64,000 nucleotides of DNA, taken from the NCBI RefSeq assembly GCF_004104055.1, contig NZ_QOVJ01000001.1, positions 806,001 through 870,000 of the forward strand, written 5' to 3'. Position 1 is the first letter of the stretch. Every line of letters starts with the position of its first letter. The position numbers and the translations under genes are program-made. This DNA comes from Leeuwenhoekiella aestuarii (GTDB lineage: Bacteria > Bacteroidota > Bacteroidia > Flavobacteriales > Flavobacteriaceae). The notes beneath the pieces are model-generated. The model worked only from the letters and a program-made list of their open reading frames with translations. It made no database searches and had not been told where the DNA came from. Positions 58,306 to 64,000 of the stretch are shown piece after piece.

Positions 58306-59292
58306 TTATCTGAGGCTCTTTTCTTTTTTGTGTGAATTAAAAAAATATAAGGTTCTTTTTTCATTATAACTAACTTCATTTGAGGTCATAAACCCTACGT
58401 GACCTCCAAAAGCAGGCATTTCTAAATAAAGGTTTTTATTCTGTTCTGCTTCTTTTTTAGGGTAACATTTCTCCTTTAAAAATGAATCGTCAAGGGCATT
58501 AATGATAAGCGTAGGGATGTTTATATTCCCTAAAAACTGCTTACTGCTGCTTTTTTTATAATAGTCTAGCGCATTCTCAAAACCATTGGCAGGTGCTGTG
58601 TACAGTTCATCAAAAAGCAAAAGGGACTTTATTTTACTTTTGTTTTCTTTGCTCAATTCGTTAGGAAATACTTTTAACTTTGCATTGTATTTCTTCTTGA
58701 GATCTTTAAGAAAGGACCACCGATAAACCCAGTTAGTTCGCTGTTGTAATGCTCCTAAAGAATCATAAAGATCAACAGGTGTAGAAACAGCAACGGCTGC
58801 TTGTAATAGGTCAGGTCGTTCTCGGTTTTCACCTAAATATTTTAAAATGATATTGCCGCCTAGGCTAAATCCGCACAAGTAGATTGCTTTGTATTTATTT
58901 TTTGAGACAATATAATTAACGACATCCGCAAGATCCTCAGAAGCACCGGAGTGATACGAGCGAACTTTTGTATTGTCTTCTCCACTGCAACCCCTAAGAT
59001 TAATAGAAGCACAGTCATAGCCATTCTGATTTAAAATGCGTGCTGTACCCTGCATATAAGGTCTTCTGGCGTGTCCTTCAAGACCGTGAACGATTATGGT
59101 AATTTGAGAGCTTTTTTTCTCGTTTTGCGAAAAACTAAAGTCTACATCTAGAAAATCCCCATCACTTAGGGTGATGCGCTCCCTGTTGTAAGTAACACCT
59201 TTTATACGTCGTATTTTTGCCGCATAAATGGTATTAAAGTGACCGTTTGTAAACGGAGTTTTAGGTTTGTATGTAGATGAGACAAGGGGCAT
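58306..59292 (-). CDS. Alpha/beta hydrolase, YheT family
   Basis: 328 aa. It starts with KTPFTNGHFNTIYAAKIRRI (the YheT N-terminal pattern), then VHGLEGHARRPYMQGTARIL. The nucleophile elbow is LCGFSLGGNIILKYLGE with Ser, and the charge-relay residues are in IINALDDSFL (Asp) and AFGGHVGFM (His). Cytoplasmic hydrolase or esterase, substrate unknown. Starts at ATG 59292, which is also the last base of the bestrophin gene, so the two are coupled. Confidence 0.9.
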   Translation of the reverse strand: MPLVSSTYKPKTPFTNGHFNTIYAAKIRRIKGVTYNRERITLSDGDFLDVDFSFSQNEKKSSQITIIVHGLEGHARRPYMQGTARILNQNGYDCASINLRGCSGEDNTKVRSYHSGASEDLADVVNYIVSKNKYKAIYLCGFSLGGNIILKYLGENRERPDLLQAAVAVSTPVDLYDSLGALQQRTNWVYRWSFLKDLKKKYNAKLKVFPNELSKENKSKIKSLLLFDELYTAPANGFENALDYYKKSSSKQFLGNINIPTLIINALDDSFLKEKCYPKKEAEQNKNLYLEMPAFGGHVGFMTSNEVSYNEKRTLYFFNSHKKEKSLR

Positions 59293-60314
59293 TAATACAA
59301 TATTTCTCCTTTTGGTTTTATTGATTTTGGTAAATCTTTCTCATTGAGCATATCGCGTAGATCTATCTCTATGGTGCGGCACAGTGCAGTCATAGGTACG
59401 TCATTTGCCTTGCCCTCAAAAGGATCTTCACTGTTGTCGCCTATATATTCCATTGTAGTGAAGATCCACATTATAAGAATAGTGAACGGAATCATTTGCA
59501 GGAATAAAATTGAAATTTGCTGTGAAGGATGTACTGAATCTGTTACATGAATTTCAAAAATATTGAGTAAACCTAGCGGAAGTAAAAGCGCAAAAATCCA
59601 TGTAAATAGTTTAGAGAAGTAACCGTATTGTCTGGGGAACGGCGTGTTTTTAATACGCTCGCACATTCCCTGAAAATCATAAAACTTAGCCAGAGCCTCT
59701 TGAAGTTGCATTTCTTGAAAACCATCTATCACCTTGTCTTTTCTGAGACGCTGAATGATTAAACTTTGATTTTTTATAAGATGCGTTGCCGGGTTTTCTC
59801 GTTTTTTAATTTCTTCATATTCATCCTGTCCTACAAATTGATAGGCTTGGTTACTTTCAATATTCCGCTCTGCATGACGATCAAACAGTCGCTCTACTAA
59901 TGCACCTTCTTGTAGTGTCCAGGAGCGTGGCTGACGGAGTTGTACACGTAACGCATTGAGCCAGGCGATATGTCGGTAAATCAAATCTCTTTTAATTTCT
60001 TTTTCAGCCTCTTTATCTTCAAAATCGATAAGACTCAATACCCGTATTCCCCAAGTACGACTCCAGTTTACAATCATTCCCCAGATCTTTCTTCCTTCCC
60101 AAAAACGATCATAACTTTGACTGTTTTTAAAACCTAGATAAAAAGATACCGCAATACCAATTACGGTTAATGGTTCAAAAGGAATATCTATAAATTCCCA
60201 ACCCAGATCGTGATACAGGTAAAATATGACAAGTGAATAAATAAGGAAAAATACGAGGTTTTTCCAGGTATAGCGTAGAATAAGCTTCCAGCTAATATTT
60301 CTTTTGATGAGCAT
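59292..60314 (-). CDS. Bestrophin family anion channel
   Basis: 340 aa. Family features: RYTWKNLVFFLIYSLVIFYL (TM1), FYLGFKNSQSYDRFWEGRKI (pore region), RSWTLQEGALVERLFDR-like cytoplasmic helices, PLGLLNIFEIHVTDSVHPSQ and FTILIMWIFTTMEYIGDNSE. The end has GKANDVPMTALCRTIEIDLR. Bacterial bestrophins form pentameric ion channels. The start at 60314 gives the expected N-terminus. Operon with the YheT-like hydrolase. Confidence 0.92.
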   Translation of the reverse strand: MLIKRNISWKLILRYTWKNLVFFLIYSLVIFYLYHDLGWEFIDIPFEPLTVIGIAVSFYLGFKNSQSYDRFWEGRKIWGMIVNWSRTWGIRVLSLIDFEDKEAEKEIKRDLIYRHIAWLNALRVQLRQPRSWTLQEGALVERLFDRHAERNIESNQAYQFVGQDEYEEIKKRENPATHLIKNQSLIIQRLRKDKVIDGFQEMQLQEALAKFYDFQGMCERIKNTPFPRQYGYFSKLFTWIFALLLPLGLLNIFEIHVTDSVHPSQQISILFLQMIPFTILIMWIFTTMEYIGDNSEDPFEGKANDVPMTALCRTIEIDLRDMLNEKDLPKSIKPKGEILY

Positions 60315-60409
60315 TGGTGTTCTTTTGTTTTTAAAGATACTTTGAATGTACAGAATAGCAGAACTATTAAGGTAATTTTAAAATAGTATGCACGCACAGT
60401 ACTTTTAGG

Positions 60410-60417
60410 TATCTTTG
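60410..60417 (+). promoter_or_regulatory. -7 promoter element of the thioesterase gene
   Basis: TATCTTTG, an exact match to TAnnTTTG, 18 bp before the ATG at 60436. Confidence 0.6.
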
Positions 60418-60435
60418 TTTTCTAATTGAGAAACT

Positions 60436-60912
60436 ATGTATACTAAAGAATTTGAGATACGCTGGAGTGATATAGATGCTAATAGACACCTTGCCAATAG
60501 CGCTTATATCAATTTTATGAGTCATACCCGAATGGCTTTTTTGATGGAAAACGGTTTTGGACAGCAACAAATGGCAAAACACAGTATAGGTCCGGTGGTT
60601 TTTTATGAGCATATGTATTATTTTAAAGAAGTATTTGCCGGGAAGCCGGTGCGTGTTACACTTCAGTTAAAGGGTATTTCAGATGACGGAATGTATTTTG
60701 AATTTGTACATAACTTCTACGATTACAAAGGCCGAAATTTTGCTAGTTGTGAAATGATGGGAGCCTGGATTGATTTAAAAGAGCGTAAGCTCATCGCTTT
60801 ACCAGAAGAACTCTATAAAAACCTCTCATCTCTAGATCATACTGATGATTTTAAAATCATTACTAAGGAGGATACGCGTAAATTTGGTAAAAAGCCGAAA
60901 GATCTAGACTAA
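60436..60912 (+). CDS. Acyl-CoA thioesterase, hot-dog fold (4HBT)
   Basis: 158 aa. FEIRWSDIDANRHLANSAYI carries the Asp at the 4HBT active site, followed by the long helix INFMSHTRMAFLMENGFG, then strands VRVTLQLKGISDDGMYFEFV and ASCEMMGAWIDLKERKLIAL. Hydrolyses acyl-CoA thioesters; acyl length is unknown. Single gene with its own promoter. Confidence 0.9.
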   Translation: MYTKEFEIRWSDIDANRHLANSAYINFMSHTRMAFLMENGFGQQQMAKHSIGPVVFYEHMYYFKEVFAGKPVRVTLQLKGISDDGMYFEFVHNFYDYKGRNFASCEMMGAWIDLKERKLIALPEELYKNLSSLDHTDDFKIITKEDTRKFGKKPKDLD

Positions 60913-60980
60913 GTTATTTTTACTAGATAATTGAGATCTAAATTTTCTGAGACTGGCCCGAAGTCAAAAGTTGTCTTCTT

Positions 60981-61889
60981 TTAATGACTTTTGGGCTTTT
61001 CAAAAGTTGTCTTGTTTCGGGTAGAAAGGTAAACTCCGGCAAAAATTAAAAGAGCTGCTCCCGCTCGTACTGGTGTTATTTTATCTGCGCCTACCAGCAT
61101 AGCAAAGATCACGGCAATTACCGGTTGTAAGTAAATAAATGCTCCTACGGTAGACGCTTTGAGCGTTTTTAATGCATATAAGTTGAGTAAATAGGTAGAA
61201 AAGGTTGTCCCCACAACTACAAAGATCATAATCCCTATTGCGCGAGGCGGAAGCTCTAACCAGTCTACATCTGTAAATTCTGATAATGTGAATGGAAGGT
61301 TTAAGACTACACCGGTTAGAAAGAACCATTTCATCAAAGTAATGGTTGAATATTTTGAGGTAATGGGCTTTACGAGTATGAGATAGACGGCATAGGTGCC
61401 CGCATTTACAAAAAACAGTAAATTCCCTAGCGGAATATTAGGAGCATTAGGTTGTTCTGAAGCTCCAAATAACACCAGAATCAATGCGCCAAGCATTCCG
61501 GTAAAAATACCAACTGTCTTTACCCAGGTTATTTTTTCTTTTAAAAAAAGGGCTGATAGAATCAAAAGAATAACCGGACTCAGCGTGATAATAACTGAAC
61601 TGTTTATAGGAGTTGACAGGCTCAATCCTTTAAAAAAAGCAAGCATATTTACAAACATCCCAAAGACAGCACATCCCAGAAATCGCCAGTAATCAGCGCG
61701 ATCTACTTTTTCTGATTTTGTAAAAATACTTATCGACCAGAAGAGAACAGAGGCACCCAGTACGCGTAATAGAATAAAACCATAAGCGCCTATATAGTCA
61801 GGCATAACACCTTTAGCAAGTGTATGATTAATACCGTAAATAGTACTGGCTCCTGTTGCTGCAGCAAGTGCAAGCATGCGCTTGTTCAT
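60981..61889 (-). CDS. EamA/DMT family transporter
   Basis: 302 aa with ten TM helices in two EamA repeats. First repeat: ASTIYGINHTLAKGVMPDYI and FKGLSLSTPINSSVIITLSP. Second repeat: FFVNAGTYAVYLILVKPITS and LKASTVGAFIYLQPVIAVIF. Exports metabolites such as amino acids or purines in known cases; substrate unknown. It follows the ArsC-like gene by 8 bp. Confidence 0.9.
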   Translation of the reverse strand: MNKRMLALAAATGASTIYGINHTLAKGVMPDYIGAYGFILLRVLGASVLFWSISIFTKSEKVDRADYWRFLGCAVFGMFVNMLAFFKGLSLSTPINSSVIITLSPVILLILSALFLKEKITWVKTVGIFTGMLGALILVLFGASEQPNAPNIPLGNLLFFVNAGTYAVYLILVKPITSKYSTITLMKWFFLTGVVLNLPFTLSEFTDVDWLELPPRAIGIMIFVVVGTTFSTYLLNLYALKTLKASTVGAFIYLQPVIAVIFAMLVGADKITPVRAGAALLIFAGVYLSTRNKTTFEKPKSH

Positions 61890-61897
61890 AAATCTGT

Positions 61898-62251
61898 TTA
61901 AGAATGTATAGCCTCTTTTGCCGCTGCAACCGTCTTTTTGCTGTTGCCTATAAAGATCTGATCATTATTTACGATCACTGGTCTTTTTAAAAACGTGTAT
62001 TGCTCCAGAATAAGTTCTGCAAAATCATCTTCACTGAGATTCTCATTATTCAGATCTCGTTCTCTATATAGACGAGCACGTTTATTAAATAAAGCTTCGT
62101 AGCTATTGCTTAAATTATAGAGTTGGTCAAGTTGCTCTTCAGTAATAGGGTCTGTTTTAATATCCTGTTTGATAAACGCAGAAGGTAATTCGATCTCATC
62201 CATAATTCGTTTACAGGTATCGCAAGTCGACAGGTAATATATTTTCTTCAA
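61898..62251 (-). CDS. ArsC/Spx-family thioredoxin-fold protein
   Basis: 117 aa. N-terminal KIYYLSTCDTCKRIMDEI with a CxxC, then FIKQDIKTDPITEEQLDQLY, and FLKRPVIVNNDQIFIGNSKK with the family cis-Pro. Members include arsenate reductase, Spx and YffB; the CxxC fits the non-ArsC branch. The start is TTG at 62251, since the first strand begins right there. No arsenic genes nearby, so an arsenate role is unsupported. Confidence 0.8.
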   Translation of the reverse strand: MKKIYYLSTCDTCKRIMDEIELPSAFIKQDIKTDPITEEQLDQLYNLSNSYEALFNKRARLYRERDLNNENLSEDDFAELILEQYTFLKRPVIVNNDQIFIGNSKKTVAAAKEAIHS

Positions 62252-62358
62252 AACAACAGATTTTAAAATTTATAATTACTTAAAAAATTCAAGCTGTGTT
62301 TTGCTTTTTAGAAACACAGTTTACGGCTGCAAAGTAATTGCTTTTCGTTGTAAAAAGG

Positions 62359-62366
62359 TATTTTTG
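62359..62366 (+). promoter_or_regulatory. -7 promoter element of the DinB gene
   Basis: TATTTTTG fits TAnnTTTG; TTG at 62338-62340 lies 18 bp upstream as a possible -33 element. The ATG used (62382) is 15 bp downstream, which supports that start. Confidence 0.6.
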
Positions 62367-62381
62367 ACTAAAATTAAACAG

Positions 62382-62858
62382 ATGGCATTCACTTTTGACT
62401 ACGCTTTAAAAATCACTTATAAAACTCGGGTAATCTTAAAAAACTACCTCGAGACAATTTCTCTCGAAGATTTAAACAAAATACCACAGGGCTATAACAA
62501 CACTATTTTTTGGAATATAGCACACCTTGTGGCTACACAGCAAATACTGGTTTATAAGTTCTCAAATGTGCCGGTATTAGTTTCTGAAGAGATTATTAAT
62601 AAATACAGAAAAGGCACAAAGCCTGAAGCAGATGCTTCTCAGGCAGAAGTAGATGAGATAAAAGAATTGTTATTCACTACGCTAGATCAAACTGCAAAAG
62701 ATTATGAGGCCGGTGTCTTTAAAACCTACAATACCATTACCACATCAATGGATAGTACGTTGAGTAATGTTGAGGAGGCAATCTCGTATAACAATTTCCA
62801 CGAGGGGATTCACTTAGGTTCTGTCTTAGCTTTACGTCACGCTATAGGTTTGGTCTAA
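62382..62858 (+). CDS. DinB family protein
   Basis: 158 aa from the ATG at 62382 (MAFTFDYALKITYKTRVILK); a promoter box lies between this and an earlier in-frame ATG, so the longer form is unlikely. Four-helix DinB fold with metal-binding His residues in FWNIAHLVATQQ and in NNFHEGIHLGSVLALRH. DinB proteins are putative metal-dependent enzymes, such as thiol-dependent transferases. The 3' end overlaps the convergent DUF3298 gene by 17 bp. Confidence 0.85.
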   Translation: MAFTFDYALKITYKTRVILKNYLETISLEDLNKIPQGYNNTIFWNIAHLVATQQILVYKFSNVPVLVSEEIINKYRKGTKPEADASQAEVDEIKELLFTTLDQTAKDYEAGVFKTYNTITTSMDSTLSNVEEAISYNNFHEGIHLGSVLALRHAIGLV

Positions 62859-63603
62859 GGTATTTTTGAACTTCTGTAATAGGGAATTCTAAAATAATCT
62901 GACCATCTGCATAGGAGGCAATTTCGTAAGGATTGTAAATAAGTATGATCTTATCGTCTTTAAACCCTATGTTTTCAGGTAAAGAAAAAGTGTCATTTTC
63001 AAAAAAGTAACCGCTGCTGTTGATATTTTCACCTTCAGAAATACCTTTTTGATTTCTAAATTGACCTTCGGTAAATTTTAAAAAACCGCCTTTATCGGAG
63101 AATAAAGCTTCTTTAGAAAGTTGCTCGTGGGTTTCTTTATCAAAATTGATGTAGGTGGTGCTGCCATAACCGTGTGCTCCACCCCAATAGGAATAGTTGT
63201 CAAAAATGATACTCAATACATTTTCACTCTCATAGCTAATTTGAGACTTACTGTTTATTTCATATTCAATAGCAGCTTCGGGAAAATCATTGCGGTAAGC
63301 ACGATAGCTGGTGATGAAGTTTGCTAACGCCTGATCTAATGTTTTGATATTTTGGCTGTCATCTGGTGAAATAGTAAGTGTATTCACAAGCACCTGTTCA
63401 ATGGCTTTATTAATCGTATCAGAAAAATTATCATTACCGGAGGCAGTGAGTTTTTCGATTTTGATCACAGGACACATTCCTTTGTCGCAAGCGTCTAAAT
63501 TTTCAGGATTATAGGTTTTAGTATCAAATACTAACGGAGTTTCTTTTTTTTCACAACTGATAAGTACAACAATAATGGTCAGTATTGAAATGATTTTCTT
63601 CAA
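62842..63603 (-). CDS. DUF3298/DUF4163 domain lipoprotein
   Basis: About 253 aa. I chose TTG 63603 (LKKIISILTIIVVLISC), which gives a normal lipoprotein signal. An earlier in-frame TTG at 63645 overlaps the likely promoter sequence. DUF4163 lies in the first half (CPVIKIEKLTASGNDNFSDT) and DUF3298 in the second (SYWGGAHGYGSTTYINFDKE, LPENIGFKDDKIILIYNPYE). Family members occur in the envelope of many bacteria; B. subtilis RsiV, an anti-sigma factor that binds lysozyme, has the same domain. Function here unknown. Confidence 0.8.
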   Translation of the reverse strand: MKKIISILTIIVVLISCEKKETPLVFDTKTYNPENLDACDKGMCPVIKIEKLTASGNDNFSDTINKAIEQVLVNTLTISPDDSQNIKTLDQALANFITSYRAYRNDFPEAAIEYEINSKSQISYESENVLSIIFDNYSYWGGAHGYGSTTYINFDKETHEQLSKEALFSDKGGFLKFTEGQFRNQKGISEGENINSSGYFFENDTFSLPENIGFKDDKIILIYNPYEIASYADGQIILEFPITEVQKYLRPNL

Positions 63604-63711
63604 GGCAAATATGGTTTTGGTGTTAAACAAAGAATAAAGGTACAAGCAATTTTGGGAATAGGTTTCTTGCTTCCTACATTTACGAATAGATTTAATGAAA
63701 GATTAAGAATT

Positions 63712-64000
63712 ATGAAATTCAATACCAAAACTATTCACGGTGGTCAACACAATACAGACCCTGCATACGGAAGCGTGATGCCTCCTATTTATCAAACGTC
63801 AACTTATGCGCAGTCTACTCCGGGTGGTCATAAAGGTTTTGAATATTCGCGAAGCGGAAATCCTACTCGTAAAGCTCTAGAAGATGCTTTAGCCAGTTTA
63901 GAGCATGGAGCGTTTGGGCTAGCTTTTGGCTCTGGTCTTGCTGCAATTGATGCGGTTTTGAAGATGTTTAAACCAGGAGATGAGATCATATCTACTAATG
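63712..64000 (+). CDS. Cys/Met-metabolism PLP-dependent enzyme (cystathionine gamma-synthase/lyase type), C-terminus outside window
   Basis: 96 residues visible from the ATG at 63712: MKFNTKTIHGGQHNTDPAYG, then VMPPIYQTSTYAQSTPGG, FEYSRSGNPTRKALEDALAS and AFGSGLAAIDAVLKMFKPGD. The YSRSGNPTR motif binds PLP phosphate across the dimer. Works in transsulfuration; synthase and lyase cannot be separated from this part. The PLP Lys lies beyond the window. Confidence 0.92.
   Translation, partial: MKFNTKTIHGGQHNTDPAYGSVMPPIYQTSTYAQSTPGGHKGFEYSRSGNPTRKALEDALASLEHGAFGLAFGSGLAAIDAVLKMFKPGDEIISTN

Noticed and set aside
60965-61014. A short direct repeat containing CAAAAGTTGTCTT at the end of the EamA gene
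   Set aside because: One copy is within the coding end and the other just behind; a local duplication with no further pattern.
61898-62251. Arsenic resistance gene call (arsC)
   Set aside because: Only the fold fits; CxxC motif and lack of arsenic genes nearby do not support arsenate reduction.
1-64000. CRISPR array, rRNA, tRNA, prophage or integron
   Set aside because: No regularly spaced repeats, no tRNA-like cloverleaf or rRNA core sequence, no phage structural, integrase or transposase genes were seen by eye.

Overview
The window looks like a chromosomal segment from a low-GC marine-type Flavobacteriaceae (Bacteroidota). Reasons: Bacteroidota -7 promoter elements (TAnnTTTG) are present, purine-rich Shine-Dalgarno sites are weak, many lipoproteins have a Cys lipobox, and the gene content includes a full Bat aerotolerance operon, DUF4382, DUF1080 and PBP1C with alpha-2-macroglobulin. 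I saw no rRNA, tRNA, CRISPR array, phage or transposase gene. The genus is not resolved.

Layout. 1-3.6 kb: an RND multidrug efflux pump (inner-membrane subunit cut by the window edge), its lipoprotein adaptor and a GbsR/MarR-type regulator with a perfect palindrome in its promoter. 3.6-11.7 kb: penicillin-binding protein 1C and a giant thioester alpha-2-macroglobulin lipoprotein. 12-20 kb: a CAP-domain lipoprotein, a cluster of intergenic hairpins, isoaspartyl peptidase, 3-hydroxyanthranilate dioxygenase, an ALDH7-type aldehyde dehydrogenase, and a zinc-ribbon membrane protein next to an SPFH-GYF protein (like B. subtilis YdjG/YdjI). 20-25 kb: an HHH-like coiled-coil protein, then a minus-strand operon SDR > AlbA_2 protein > PPP-type phosphatase, then a DUF4382 lipoprotein. 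25.6-34.8 kb: the Bat operon (MoxR, DUF58, BatD-like, BatA, BatB, BatC, BatD, BatE). 35-38 kb: beta-carbonic anhydrase and a SulP transporter. 38-46 kb: mostly housekeeping genes (cvpA, pheS, gpsA, nadD, gmk, yicC), a CREST-like membrane protein and a lipoprotein behind a sigma-54-like promoter. 46.4-57.7 kb: a sugar-oxidation island (two DUF1080 proteins, three TIM-barrel isomerases, Gfo/Idh oxidoreductase, nucleoside-symporter-type MFS, GMC dehydrogenase with its small subunit, GH37 trehalase). 57.7-64 kb: azurin, YheT hydrolase, bestrophin, thioesterase, EamA transporter, ArsC-like, DinB, DUF3298 protein and the start of a Cys/Met-metabolism PLP enzyme.

The most striking structural observation is at 23.2-23.7 kb. 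A 466-bp cassette holding only a four-helix-bundle (S23/Avd-like) gene has 22-bp imperfect terminal inverted repeats, directly abutted on both sides by the 8-bp direct repeat GTTATTGC. Removing the cassette and one repeat in silico leaves the SDR stop codon and the next start codon 4 nt apart, so it appears to have inserted into a tight operon. The gene inside is frameshifted in a T-run. The most interesting metabolic unit is the island at 46-58 kb, which looks like a periplasmic pathway that oxidises glycosides at C3 and then cleaves them, coupled to trehalase and perhaps to azurin as electron acceptor. Two copies of a ~105-bp dispersed repeat each sit directly behind an intrinsic terminator (15.6 and 43.6 kb).
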